DNA of 64,000 nt, from assembly GCA_025331435.1 (NCBI GenBank), contig JAIWNI010000047.1:62001-126000 (forward strand). Reading direction: 5' to 3'. Positions 11,413-21,707 of this stretch are shown here, in pieces. The DNA is from Choanephora cucurbitarum. Its lineage: Eukaryota > Mucoromycota > Mucoromycetes > Mucorales > Choanephoraceae. The position numbers and the translations under genes were made by a program. Each line of letters starts with the position of its first letter. The stretch's first letter is position 1. The notes below the pieces were generated by a model. That model did not search any database and was not told where the DNA came from. It saw nothing but the letters and a program-made list of their open reading frames with translations.

Positions 11413-11707
11413 GACTAACATAAGCAAACGACTCAGTCGATTACTAAAGGGGTTCCTGTTGATATACTGTTGCTCATTAGTAGTTCTATTTTGGATCCAT
11501 TTCAATATCTTTGCATTCCATATAGATGCTCGTTTTGAATATACGTCAAAGCAGTTTGTAGCAGAGTTACCGCTTTGGACACTGAGATGGATCACTTTAG
11601 GTATTGCTGTCGGTGATTTTGCAGCAAGAGGTATTTATCGTTGGTTAGGTGGAATAGCCAATTGTGTGGATCAAGAAGATGTATTATCTTTACCAGAAGA
11701 TACATAA
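10464..11707 (+). CDS. RINGv (MARCH-type) membrane ubiquitin ligase-like protein
   Basis: Four exons: 10464-10564, 10625-10773, 10839-10892 and 10947-11707, giving about 354 residues. The N terminus is a RING-variant finger of C4HC3 type: CKICL, then CRCKGSIKYVHPHC, then CQLC. This is the MARCH/Doa10-class fold that recruits E2 enzymes at membranes. Exon 3 encodes a short hydrophobic helix (IIAALLLGLLLVPA). Exon 4 adds further hydrophobic segments and ends in a membrane-like C terminus, so the protein is probably a multi-pass E3 of the endomembrane system. A polyglutamine run of about 13 residues interrupts exon 4. It is much smaller than Doa10; the substrate is unknown. The start follows the conserved finger spacing. 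Confidence 0.85.
11361..11413 (+). repeat. CAA/CAG polyglutamine tract
   Basis: Imperfect CAA/CAG repeat coding QQQEQEQ followed by about 12 glutamines, in frame within the RINGv gene between predicted membrane segments. Mostly CAA codons, a pattern that can slip in replication. Confidence 0.85.
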
Positions 11708-12104
11708 CAAAAAAAAGAAACTGTATATTATCTGTAACATATAAAATCATTCACTGTTGTAGTTTTGTTGTCAATGTAAATACTTTGTATCGAGGATGTT
11801 TAAAGAGAAAGTGCAATAACTATCATCATGCGAACCACAAACGCACAGACTCTTATTCTTTTGAACCATTATTAAATTTGATGTGTTAGAGACACACAAG
11901 ACACTCTTTAACGATCAATTCAAATGAACTATATTTTATAACAAAAAACACAAGGCTTTAAAGAACAAAAGAAGAATTGTTTCTTCTCTCCATCTTTCTT
12001 CCTTTTTTTTAAAGACAAAAGCAGTATATAGAAGAAGTGAAGTCAAACAAAGGATAGACGCCTTTGTTTTGTCATTCTTCTATAGGAAAACCAAGAGAAG
12101 AGAA
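11708..12104. other. Convergent 3' intergenic space
   Basis: Nearly 400 bases between the tail of the plus-strand RINGv gene and the tail of the minus-strand orphan. An 82-codon frame overlaps the RINGv end without support. Only poly-A/T runs are seen, as expected for two 3' untranslated regions. Confidence 0.5.
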
Positions 12105-12773
12105 TCAATGAGATTCAATAGATGACCCCATAGAACAAGAAAGTGTCATTGAAGTCAAGGCTGATTGAGCATCTAACAAAGTATGGCGACAACACACATC
12201 TTGATCTACCCAAGAAGGCAAATAAGCAAATCCTATATCATATTCTATTCGCCACAAATAAGCACGTCGAATAGCAAACTGAAGGGGATTTGCATGATAT
12301 TGACAGGTAATTGATTGTCTTTCAGTTGGTCCGGTAAACATGAGCTCCAACACAACATCTGTGTCTTCTTTAAAGGCATATTCCATATGTTGTCGAATGA
12401 TATTATCTTTCCTGATGGCTAGATGAGTATGTCCCTGTAGACGCATACGTTCAATCTGCTTGCTTGTGGCCAAGTCGAGCTGTAGCCATTTGCTCTTTTG
12501 CCATTCAATTTCGTAAAGCGGCTGAAACGGAAGGGTGCGTCTCTGTCGACTAAACTGGATTTTGGTTGATTGACTCAGGCTATATCGCTTCAGTTGACAG
12601 AGAGGTATACTTTCACGTATGTTGCATTGTGTCATAGGAGTTGCTCGGTGAGCTAGAGTGATCTTTTCGAGGCAATCTTTACTTTCTTTTTGATGCATTT
12701 TGTTCCGCATCCAATCAGCAAGCAATTTGCGATAACTTTGTTTTAGTTTCTTAAAGATGTTTTCCATGGTCAT
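12105..12773 (-). CDS. Orphan protein of 222 residues
   Basis: One uninterrupted minus-strand frame of 222 codons, the longest unassigned frame in its region, starting at the ATG at 12773. The N terminus is basic and helical (KKLKQSYRKLLADW). The middle has a segment with Trp, Trp and an IE pair spaced roughly as in WWE domains (EWQKSKWLQLDLATSKQIE). The C terminus has several aromatic residues and three cysteines. I do not recognise the family with confidence; WWE similarity is a suggestion only. It has no signal peptide or membrane helix. It may be a single-exon Mucorales-specific gene. Confidence 0.55.
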   Translation of the reverse strand: MTMENIFKKLKQSYRKLLADWMRNKMHQKESKDCLEKITLAHRATPMTQCNIRESIPLCQLKRYSLSQSTKIQFSRQRRTLPFQPLYEIEWQKSKWLQLDLATSKQIERMRLQGHTHLAIRKDNIIRQHMEYAFKEDTDVVLELMFTGPTERQSITCQYHANPLQFAIRRAYLWRIEYDIGFAYLPSWVDQDVCCRHTLLDAQSALTSMTLSCSMGSSIESH

Positions 12774-13250
12774 GGTTACAAGACGGTTTTCTCTTCTAGA
12801 GGGGTTTTCTTATATACATTTACTTGAGAAATTTGATTGTCTAGAGAGTAATGAAGTCATAAGAACTTAATTGATTATGCTCATTGAACTGGGGGCCAAC
12901 CTGATTAAACCCAAAAATCATGCCATAGAAGAAAAAGGACAAAGTCATGCTGAGTTGATGCTTATAAAGGCAAGAAAAAAGAAAGAAAAGAAAGGCATAG
13001 AAACTAATTATTCAATTAATGATCAACAAGACTTAATTTCATTATGATCTTCTGTTTTCCTTTTAATAAACCTCTAATAACACATTTCCTATTTAAACAG
13101 TAGCCAACATCCTTCTCTCTCTCTCTTTTTTTTTTCATAAGCCTTATAAGCTCTATACTCAAGACAAAAGAAAGCTTTTGAATGGATATTTTTTAATCAT
13201 TTTTTTTATTTTAGAATTGCTTCAAGATAAAAAAAAACTTAGGGAGCAAC
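12774..13250. other. Intergenic between orphan and uS3
   Basis: The space holds the orphan's promoter, read on the minus strand, and the 3' untranslated region of RPS3. A TTTATAAG word on the minus strand near 12962 is a possible TATA box about 190 bp from the orphan start. Otherwise only homopolymer runs are seen. Confidence 0.45.
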
Positions 13251-14366
13251 TTAAGCTTCAACAGGCTCAGCAGCAGCAGGAGCAGGTCTGAAATCTTGAG
13301 CAGTAGGTTCAAGGATAGGGGTTTCGTCCTTGGGCTCGAGGATGGTGACGATATCAGGAAGAGTTTGCTTGGGACCGTTACGACCAGTAGGGTCACTGTC
13401 CAACATGATCTTGACCTTAATACCCAAGACACCTTGACGCAAGTCAACGTGACGAACGGCAGTAGTGATGAATTCACGGGCAGGGTTACCGGAGTGGATC
13501 ATGAAACCGTCAGCGAACTTCATGGCCTTAGCACGGGCAGCACGGACCTTACCAGAGACGACAACTTCACAACCCTTGGCACCGGATTCCATAACGAAAC
13601 GGACAACACCGTAACAGGCACTGATAGAGAAAGTTAGAATTACATCTTTTTTTCTTGTAATCGTAAAGACTTACCGACGGACAGCCAAACCGTTAAGGAG
13701 CTTGAACTTGACAGACTCACATTGAGCAATGGCACAGAGACCACGGTTTTGGACACGTTCGGCGTAGAGCTCAACAGCATTTTCGGGGAACTTGAAACGC
13801 TTTTGAACAAGGGTGGTCAATTCACGGATACGACGACCCTTTTCACCAAGAACCTTTTGGGTGTGAGTAGCACGGATGATGATTCTGAAGATCAAATCAG
13901 TTAATAGCAAGTCAAGCATTCCTCTTTTTTTTTCTCTCTCTCTTACTCAGTACGGGCAGGGGTGACACGGACTTCAACACCAGCGTAACCTTCTTCGGCA
14001 AGTTCACGAGTGAAGAACTCGTTCAATTCGGCGTAGAAGACACCATCGGCGACCTATCCAATGAAAGAAAATAAATAATCTTGTTTGAACAGTTGATGCT
14101 GATGTTTTAAAAAAGAAGGCTGTTATGTGCATTGTCCAATCGATCACTTGTCCATGCAAAGTTGATTTGAATCGTCGTAATAAGTATTGAACATGGATTG
14201 CCACATGACATTATACAGCAAGCTAATTTTTTAAAAAAAAATTGATTCTCTACTTACAAACTAATATTGAAGTTAGTAATCCATTCATCCATCTATCGTC
14301 TTTCTCTTATTCATCTATCAGTATTACCTTTCTCTTCTTGGAGATTTGAGCTGCAACAGCGGCCAT
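13251..14366 (-). CDS. RPS3: 40S ribosomal protein uS3
   Basis: Four exons on the minus strand: 14328-14366, 13947-14053, 13675-13884 and 13251-13620, giving 241 residues. The chain starts [13 protein letters not shown], continues with the KH domain ([13 protein letters not shown], the GxxG loop) and the conserved segment [15 protein letters not shown], then the [14 protein letters not shown] motif. It ends in the acidic/alanine tail usual for fungal uS3. The protein lines the mRNA entry tunnel of the small subunit. Intron 1 is long for this window (274 nt) and interrupts after codon 13, a common arrangement for fungal ribosomal genes. Codon use is strongly biased to C-ending codons, as in the eL8 gene, consistent with high expression. 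Confidence 0.97.
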
Positions 14367-14370
14367 ATTG

Positions 14371-14619
14371 TATATCGATTAAAAAGGAGGGAAATCTAGC
14401 TTTGCCAAGTTACCACTTGCTTTTGGCCCCCCCTCCTGTCTCCCCCCCTCCTCCACTCTTTTTCCACCCAACCTGAGTTGCACCACCTCGAGCGAGGGGG
14501 GGGAGTAGAATAAGATTGACAAGTGAGAGAAAAGAGACAAATGAACAAAGTCCGGTACTTGAATCTCCGAGTCCGGTTTGAGCTTTCGTTTATTAATGTA
14601 ATTTTTTTTTAAAAGACAA
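14371..14619 (-). promoter_or_regulatory. G/C-run promoter region of RPS3
   Basis: Read on the minus strand, the bases 60-140 upstream of the RPS3 start have two runs of seven G (14442-14448 and 14427-14433) split by eight bases. The plus strand has a run of eight G at 14496-14503. The two run types could fold as a G-quadruplex or pair with each other. A pyrimidine word CCACTCTTTTTCC at 14452-14464 resembles one upstream of the eL8 gene. Confidence 0.5.
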
Positions 14620-16811
14620 TCATGCGGCTACACCAAAAGAATCTATTAACATGGCATTGATGATATTTACCCATTCTTGAGCATGTTTTCGATCTTCAAA
14701 GGTATATGTCTTTTCAGGCTATGTAATGTATGAGTTGAACATGTATAGACATAAGCATTTAAATATAATATAATTTACCGTATGCAAACAAAAGATAGAT
14801 CGGCCTTTTAGTTCAGGTAAGAGATGAGAAGTCCAAGGTATTTCACACCTTAGATTGCCGTCTAATGCATGTTTCGCACTGCCTTCATCAAGATACAATA
14901 GCCTTGGTCTGTTGGTTAATATCAGGTTCCTCTTTTTTGATAGTAAGCCTCTCTTTCGAGTGACTCGGCCTGATTTGATGACTGATTCATTTGGATATAA
15001 ATGTGGCACCCTTTATTATCATTATTATTAGTTAGAAAATATAGAAAGAAGTAAAGAGAAGGTAAAAAAAAGAAATGCTCTGTTTTTTTTTTTGGTTTAT
15101 TACCATGGTGGATGTGCTTGTCCAACTAATCTATCAGGTATACTTTGAGTGGAGGAAGATGGTGTACTACTCAGTTGACTTGTTCTCTTTTCTTGATCTT
15201 GTAATTGTTTTGCTTTTGATGAAATTGTTGGTATTGATTGGGCTGTTATCACTTCTTCTTCTTTTGACACTGGCTGTGAAGTATTGACAACATATTCGAT
15301 CTGTGGATCATTGTCCTGAAATGGGTTGTTCTGTTCAATTGCTTCAATGACTGGATGAGCACGCTTGTTGGTACCAAACCACATATCCTCAACTTCTTCT
15401 TCTTCACTGTTATCCAAATCAAATTTAGGCGGTGTGACAGGATGTTGTCTGGCCTCTTCTAGCTTCTCTCTTAAGTTGGGTGGTGTTGCTTGGAATAGAT
15501 GATCCCAATCGACATCTTCAAAAAAGGGATGATCTTTGATGGCTTCCATCCCTGTAACACCTAATCTTGTCTCAGGCTCAGATGTCAATAGACGTTGTAC
15601 GATGTCTTTGCCTGTCTCAGGGAAATCCTCAGGCACGACATAATCTAGGTTTTTGATCTTCTGGAAGATCAGATAATCTGTAGCAGCCTTGAAAGGGGAT
15701 TTTCCAGACAACATCTGATAGATAACACAACCAAATGCCCAATAATCAGCTCTACAGAAACAATACAGAGTAAGTCATGGTGATATCGATACTTTTGTGT
15801 TTTCTCGTTTTACTCTTTTGAGACTGGATCACTGCGAAGTAATTCAGGCGATACATATTCTGCTGTGCCTACAAATGAACGTGCTGCTGTATGCTCTTCT
15901 TCTGAATGATCTTCTTTCTCCATCAAAATCTTCGCTGATCCAAAGTCTGTAATTTTGATATGAAAATTATCATCTAATAAAATGCTATATGTAGACAGAT
16001 AATCGTAAGTCTTTAATAAATTGGCATTTCTACATCTATCCATTTTACTTTTCTGGTTTAATATCTCTAAAGAAAAACAAAGTAATTCAGTGATTCTTTC
16101 TTTCTTTTTTTCTCTCTCTTTTTTTTTGTGTATATACCTATGAATGACTCCTTTACTATGAATGTGGCTCATGGCTGAAAATATCTCTGCTGCATAAAAT
16201 CGAGTGGTCTCTAGATCGAAAGGTGCTAGCTATAATAGATACAATGGATCAATTGCAAAACTCTCTAGCGAATTATACAGTGTCTCTCTTACTCTTCGAA
16301 TAAATGTATATAATTCACCACTCTTAGCTAAATCCAATACAAAGTCTATCGGATTTGAACTTGCATTAGCTTGAAAGAGTCATCGAAACTTATGCCATCT
16401 TACATAAACTGCGGTTATCTTTAAAAGTCCAATAGAGTTTAACAATGCCTGGATGATTCATTCGACTGAGCGCATCTCGCTCAATCATCACGTATTTCAC
16501 TTTATTGTTCTTCACAATATGGGCTTTATCAAGACGCTTGACAGCATAATGTTTGCCAGTACGCTTATCTCTGCCCACCAGTACCTAACAAATACTATCA
16601 TATGAGCCTATCAAAAAGATAACAGATTTATAACTTGTGACTTTACAGTAGAATAGGAACCCTCACCCAAAATATCACCATAGTCAAAGTCAGTTACAAC
16701 CCGACGGTGATGATGAAGTGGATGAGAGGGATCGTCTACATCTGTACTCAAAGTAGGATCGCGCCCATTGATCTGTGTTGATAGATTTGGAGGCGTTGGT
16801 AATGAGACCAT
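14620..16811 (-). CDS. PDK1: 3-phosphoinositide-dependent protein kinase 1 (PDK1/PKH type)
   Basis: This AGC kinase activates Akt/SGK/PKC-family kinases by phosphorylating their activation loops at membranes. Nine exons: 16647-16811, 16404-16584, 16293-16345, 16138-16229, 16049-16066, 15814-15984, 15104-15751, 14779-15010 and 14620-14718; 552 residues. The kinase domain spans about 40-310. Visible landmarks are the glycine loop GEGSYST (48-54), Lys71 in AVK, the HRDIKPEN loop with catalytic Asp165, DFG at 183-185, and SFVGTAEYVSPE in the activation loop. A Ser/Thr-rich linker follows, then a PDK1-type PH domain from about 445 (KSGRVTRKRGLLSKKRNLIL). Exon 5 is only 18 nt long and encodes the catalytic DIKPE. 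The PH domain suggests lipid-dependent PDK1 rather than the yeast Pkh form. Confidence 0.93.
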
Positions 16812-17757
16812 TGGATTGCAATAAAAAAAAAGGGGGTGAAAGAAAAGAGAATAGGTTTGTAGAAAACAAAAAAAAAACGACCAAAGAAAATGATGTGTAA
16901 CCTATACACGGTGAAATACACCATTTCCGGAAATAGAATGCATACACTTAAAATAAGGGACACTATCACAAACTTAAAGGGGAGAGGGGTCAGTGTATGA
17001 CTGTGCAGAGACCGATTATAGACTTAAAGAAGAAGAGGAGAAAGAAAAAGACTATCTTGACTACTCTACTCATTGGCTTATAGGAACTCATTCGCCTTCC
17101 CTCCCCCCCCCCCTTCCTTCTTTTTTTTTTTATTGTGAGTATGGCGTCTAAGCACTATAAAATGGTGATTTTTTGACTTGATATTTCATTTACTAGTATC
17201 TATCTAGATAGGCTACAGTTATTTTTTGGGAAAGAAAAATTTCAAAAGAGAATACACCGACAATTCTCACTGAATAGCCTGTCTTTTGCATGTCTTCAGT
17301 AAACTCTCCTCTTTTTTTTTTCTTTGTCATACTATTGAATGCACAGGATAAGAGGAGCTGTTACTATGGAGGATCTTAATTGTATAACTTGTTTATTACT
17401 CATTTTGGTATTGTTAGTTGCAACTACCCTGCTTCATTCGCTTTGCATTAGACTTATCCTGTTTGGATATCACCTACTCTAAACATATAGAAAAGAAGGG
17501 CTCGTTGAACAAAGTACTACTGGAATTTAAGAGGAGATTGGCTGTCAGAACACAATCTGCATAAAAAAATGTGTTTGTTTGTATTGAACTTTATTGCAAA
17601 TCACTATATTGGGTTTAGTCTGACAAGAACAAGAAGTAGAAGGTAAGGAGAACTGAACTTGGAGTTGAAATCCAGCCAATATCGATAGCTCAAACGATAA
17701 CATATACACAATGGCTCGAACAAAAAAGAAATTACAGTTGAATACTGTGTTCAGGTT
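16812..17757. other. Intergenic, PDK1 promoter and PPR 3' region
   Basis: About 950 bases. The left part is the minus-strand promoter and leader of PDK1. A run of about ten C lies near 17103-17112, followed by a T-run. No coding frame beyond overlaps of the PDK1 leader is supported. Confidence 0.5.
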
Positions 17758-19048
17758 TTATTGTCTCACTAAAGGGTTCTTCTTGTGAACATGTTTAAGT
17801 CTATCATAAATCCAATCCATGGCATTTCTACATTTCATATCAGGTTTAAGACGAGGGTATTGATTTAAGGCGAGTCGATAATAATCTTTGCCTAACTTGT
17901 ATTGCCTTGTTTTGCCTGCAAATCTTAGAATGGCATCTAATACCTTGACAGAAGGTTGAAATCCAAAGCCAGGTGTTCGTTGTACACCCTTCATTAAATT
18001 AGCTGCTCTTTCAGGACATAATGAGTAGAGACGGTCGATCGCTTCCACGGCCACTGAAATATCTTGTCGATCGTAGTGAAAATTCTGATTAGCTTGAGCT
18101 ACTGCATTCAATAATGCAATCACCAAGGAATCATCTACTTTCAAATCAATATCTAATGCGTTGGTAGCCACTGTAGGTCCATGAGCAGCAGCTATCTTCT
18201 GAGCCTTTTTGGCCAAGAGAGAGGTGGATGATTGAGGCTGATTCTTTTGCCCAACTCGTTGCATGACATCTTGCCAGACGCGACGGATACTGGTCATCTG
18301 GAATTTAGGTTCTAATAGGCAACACGCCTTGAGAGCAAGAGAATAAGTGATGGCATCAGGAACCATGACTGTATCAACCGAGATACGCTGTAATTGACTT
18401 AGGGTCTTTTCAGGCTGGTTATTGTTGTTGTATACTTTCATCAGGCTGTTCATATGAAGAATGGTAGGTGTCATATCAAAATCTTCAATTCGTTGCATCC
18501 ATGCTTCAGCAGACTCGACAGCTTGAGGAGAATTGCTTTGGGCATAAGCACTTAGCATATGTGCGAATGTATGGTTGTTGGGCTCAAATCCTCTTTTTCG
18601 CATCTAAAACTGAACGTTAGTCAACCAGCTAAATCCTTTGCTGTTCCGTTTTCCTTACTTGATTATAATACTGCTCTGCATAATTTGCTCTACCATGAAA
18701 GGCACAGTGATTAATCAATTGATTCCAAACTACAGTAGACTGTAGATAGATAGGTAATGCTTTGACATAATCAGCTGCATCCTCGATCGTACCCATTTTC
18801 AGGATACGAGCTACTTTATCTGAGGCACCATAAGGATCTTCGGGCTTCATGTAGGTGTATCTGTTTGCTTTTGCTAAAGGGGAATCTACTTCGATATAAC
18901 GACGGGATGAACGAGAGGGTTCGATCGGCTTCTTCGATTGTTGATTGGAAGCATGTCGACAAAAGACAGCATTAGGTGCAACTAGATACGATTTCGGCAA
19001 AGATCTCGGTATAGTTTGTTCTAATCGCAAAAGACACTGCTTCAACAT
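17758..19048 (-). CDS. Mitochondrial pentatricopeptide-repeat (PPR) protein
   Basis: Two exons, 18659-19048 and 17758-18603, give 411 residues. The N terminus is rich in Arg, Leu, Ser and Gln without acidic residues at the very start, as in a mitochondrial presequence. Helical pairs of the PPR type follow, for example TVVWNQLINHCAFHGRANYAE, NNHTFAHMLSAYAQ, TILHMNSLMKVYNNNNQPE and DAITYSLALKACC. PPR proteins bind organellar RNA in a sequence-specific way and act in its maturation or translation. I cannot assign an RNA target or a named orthologue. The intron falls at a repeat boundary and the join restores a regular repeat. Confidence 0.85.
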
Positions 19049-19209
19049 GTTGAAAAGATCCTCAGGAAAAAAAAAAGAAGGTTACAGTCAATTATGCAGG
19101 GCATTTTCTGAAAAAAAAAGTGTGACTATTGTTTTCTCAAGAACTAGTCTTTAGTTCATGCAAGCATAGAAAAATCAAAAAGATGACACTAGTGACAAAA
19201 AACACTCTT

Positions 19210-20311
19210 TTATCGTTTAACAGTACCATTAACAAACTCTACAAAACGATCCATCATGGCTTGCCTTGAAGAGCTGTCTTCTACCAAAATATCAAGGAAC
19301 ATAAACCAAAGATGAACACCTGTAGGCTCTTGGACTACCATTGTCTGCACACCGGATCCTGTGGCTCTTGAAGCCAAAATACCGCCTTCTTCCAACAAGA
19401 CTTCCTTACCACCTAACAAGACAAGCAAACGACGAGGTATAAAAGAAGCCAGCTCATTTGTCTGACGAAGGTATCTAAAGGGAGGTATATCATCTTCATA
19501 TTCAGTATCTTCTGGTCCCATATAACTTTCTTCCATGCGCTCAATTGACTTTTCTGTCAAAATGTCCGCGCCCAAATTAGCATGCCATGAGGGACCTCCT
19601 GCTTCAAGACCAGTGTAGGGTGATGCGCAGATCATGCCAGCAGGTCGCTTATCACTTGGGATCTTATGGAAAAGGGTATCCAACAGAATGGCCACACCAG
19701 CATCATCACCGCCTACAATGATTTTTTGAGGAGGAATATGCATTGTATCGACAAGCCAATCATATGTCTTGGCAACATCTTTCATAGCCGTTGGAAACAA
19801 TTGTTCGGGACCGAGATCTATTAAAGCATATTTATGTCAGTTCTTTCTCTTTTTTTTTAAAAAAAAGGAATGGAACTTACGATAATCTGCTACAAACACC
19901 ATGCTTTTCATATTTCTATCTGCTTGTAATGCTCTAATCCAAGTAGCAAAAGTAGGTGTATATAGCTTGCCTAAATCAAATCGAAATCCACCACCTTACC
20001 AAATAAAAAAAAAAAAAGAGTGTTATAGAAAACCATGTAGATGTTTTTCAATCGCATTTACCTGGAACCCATAGCAAGATGACATCTGCTTCTGAAATTC
20101 TATCTGAAATAGCTTCTCTTTTAGCACCCTTCAAGTCTTCTGCTACCCAATAACCATAACCGTCTACTTTATGAATCCAGCTGGAACGTTTACGAAAGAA
20201 GAATGAAAGAAATGCAATAATCTGTCTTGGATAGTGTTGCTTTGGAAAAGTAAAGGCGACTGTCAGCGCCCAAGTAAGTACCCAACGCTTAAAGCGAGTG
20301 ATGAGTGACAT
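19210..20311 (-). CDS. Alpha/beta-hydrolase (HSL-like) with altered nucleophile
   Basis: Three exons, 20062-20311, 19881-19994 and 19210-19817, give 323 residues. The order of motifs follows the hormone-sensitive-lipase (Abhydrolase_3) family: an N-terminal hydrophobic anchor at about 10-22, the oxyanion loop, a YHLGPE segment (family YRLAPE), the nucleophile elbow, and a late GVHLWFMF stretch holding the usual histidine. Two key positions differ. The HGGG loop reads PGGG (83-86), and the elbow GDSAG reads GDDAG, with Asp160 at the serine position. The frame is otherwise intact and the splice joins are clean, so this is not simple decay. It may be a pseudoenzyme, or use another chemistry. Steryl acetyl hydrolase-like ancestry is a guess. 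Its start faces the cystinosin gene's 3' end. Confidence 0.85.
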
Positions 20312-20384
20312 TACAGAAAGTTGTGTATTTTAAGAAAAAGAAAAAAAGAAGAGAAAATGATGGAAAAATTTATGTGTCACCCAT

Positions 20385-21585
20385 TTATTCTATTTCAGCC
20401 AACATTGGCTGTCTCGATTCTTCATCATCTCCTCTATTGTTTCGATAAAGAACATAATGCTGCATAATAAACACTGCGTCAAAAGCAATTGACTGTAAGC
20501 CGAGCCCACTATAGAACCAAGTTAACATACTAAAAGAAGAGGAAAAGAAGAGGGGGGGATTACTTACAACTTCACTGGGCTCTATACATGTATCAGTTTT
20601 TTTTAGAGAGGCGTCAAACAAATTACATATCAATCCAACTTACTCCATAAATACCACTCCAATCACCACTTAAACTTGCATCCAAAAACAATTGCAAGAT
20701 AGATAACAAGCCGCCCGTCAGATCCTATCAATACGATAAATTAAATGAAAGCAAAGTAAAGCTTGTCTGATATACCAATAAAATATTATGAATGCTCCAG
20801 CCCACAGTTGATTTTCGCTTAAAATTAATCCAGACTTGTGGCATGTATTTGATGAAACTGACGCCCATCTTGATAAAACTCAGATAATACAACAGATCAA
20901 TCCACAAAGCCCAGCCATTGACAACAGCTAAAAAGAAGCCGATGATCCCCAAAGTAGTAATACCCACAAAGTATTTAGCTACAGTAGACAGGCCCTGAGT
21001 TGGGTCTCTCTATTTCTTTCATATGAGCTTATTCACTTGTCTCTTTTTTTTGTGAATTTCTCTTACTTTGTAATGAAATGTTTGCATCAATGTAAAACTA
21101 GAGATTATGAAGGCATGAACAGCAAATGCGATATCATTAAACCGAACCAAATTGCCACTGGAATCAGGGTTTCTTTGCTTATCTAACAAGTATCCCTCGA
21201 CAGGTCAAGATTATGTTGGGGTTATCTTGTTCTAGCTTACATTCATCTTGAATCTCTCGGCTGAAAAAGAAAGCCAGATTGTAGACTGAGTAACAAAAAA
21301 AGCCGTAGACATTATAACAGAGAAAATCAATGGATAGTCCTTGAACACTTTACTTTATTCTTTTAGTACATCACACCATATTCCCTTTCTACCCCTTCCT
21401 CTTTCTTTCAAACCTTTTTCGCTGCCAGTTCAAAACAACTTGAGGATAGAAACTAATAGACCAAGCTGTGAAATAGCACTAAAAGAGAGAAGCTTTTTGT
21501 TCAATCGCTTTTATTTACTCTCTGTTGACTCATACAATACCCATCCAATGAGTGTTGAGATGCTAGACCCAATCTCCCAAGTCAT
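20385..21585 (-). CDS. CTNS: Cystinosin-like PQ-loop lysosomal/vacuolar cystine transporter
   Basis: Cystinosins export cystine with protons from the lysosome or vacuole. The gene runs on the minus strand from the ATG at 21585 through about eight short exons to TAA at 20385-20387. Recognisable segments in order are [24 protein letters not shown] (first PQ loop), YGFFCYSVYNLAF, AVHAFIISSFTLMQ, YLSFIKMGVSFIKYMPQVWINFKRKSTVGWSI (second PQ loop), DLTGGLLSILQLFLDASLSGDWSGIYG and NPVKFGLGLQSIAFDAVFIMQHYVLYR. These match cystinosin along its membrane core. The large glycosylated lumenal N terminus of animal cystinosin is absent, as in yeast Ers1. Its start lies only 122 bp from the divergent ADC lyase gene. 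Confidence 0.92.
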
Positions 21586-21707
21586 TGTATAAAGAATAGT
21601 AAAACAAGAAGAAAAAAAAAATAGATTTTCAGTAAGGTTTGCGTAAGGATTCATTTTTAAGCCAATCAAGTATTTTGGCGCCTTTCTTTTTTTTTGGGCT
21701 TTTTTTT
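21586..21707. promoter_or_regulatory. 122-bp bidirectional promoter between cystinosin and ADC lyase
   Basis: The two start codons face away from each other with 122 bp between them. The space holds poly-A and poly-T runs at opposite ends and a TTGGCGCC word near 21675. Such short shared promoters usually drive both genes from one nucleosome-free region; the sharing is inferred from the distance. Confidence 0.55.

Noticed and set aside
14054..14327. snoRNA in the long uS3 intron 1
   Set aside because: Some animals keep a snoRNA in RPS3 introns, but no C box and D box pair is seen on the host strand here. An H/ACA RNA cannot be judged by eye.
14488..14510. CTCGAG palindrome as an attachment or recombination site
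   Set aside because: A six-base palindrome next to a G-run occurs by chance. No direct repeats or mobile genes flank it.
17101..17112. C-run as a telomere-like or satellite repeat
   Set aside because: A single homopolymer with no tandem unit; more likely a promoter tract or replication slippage.
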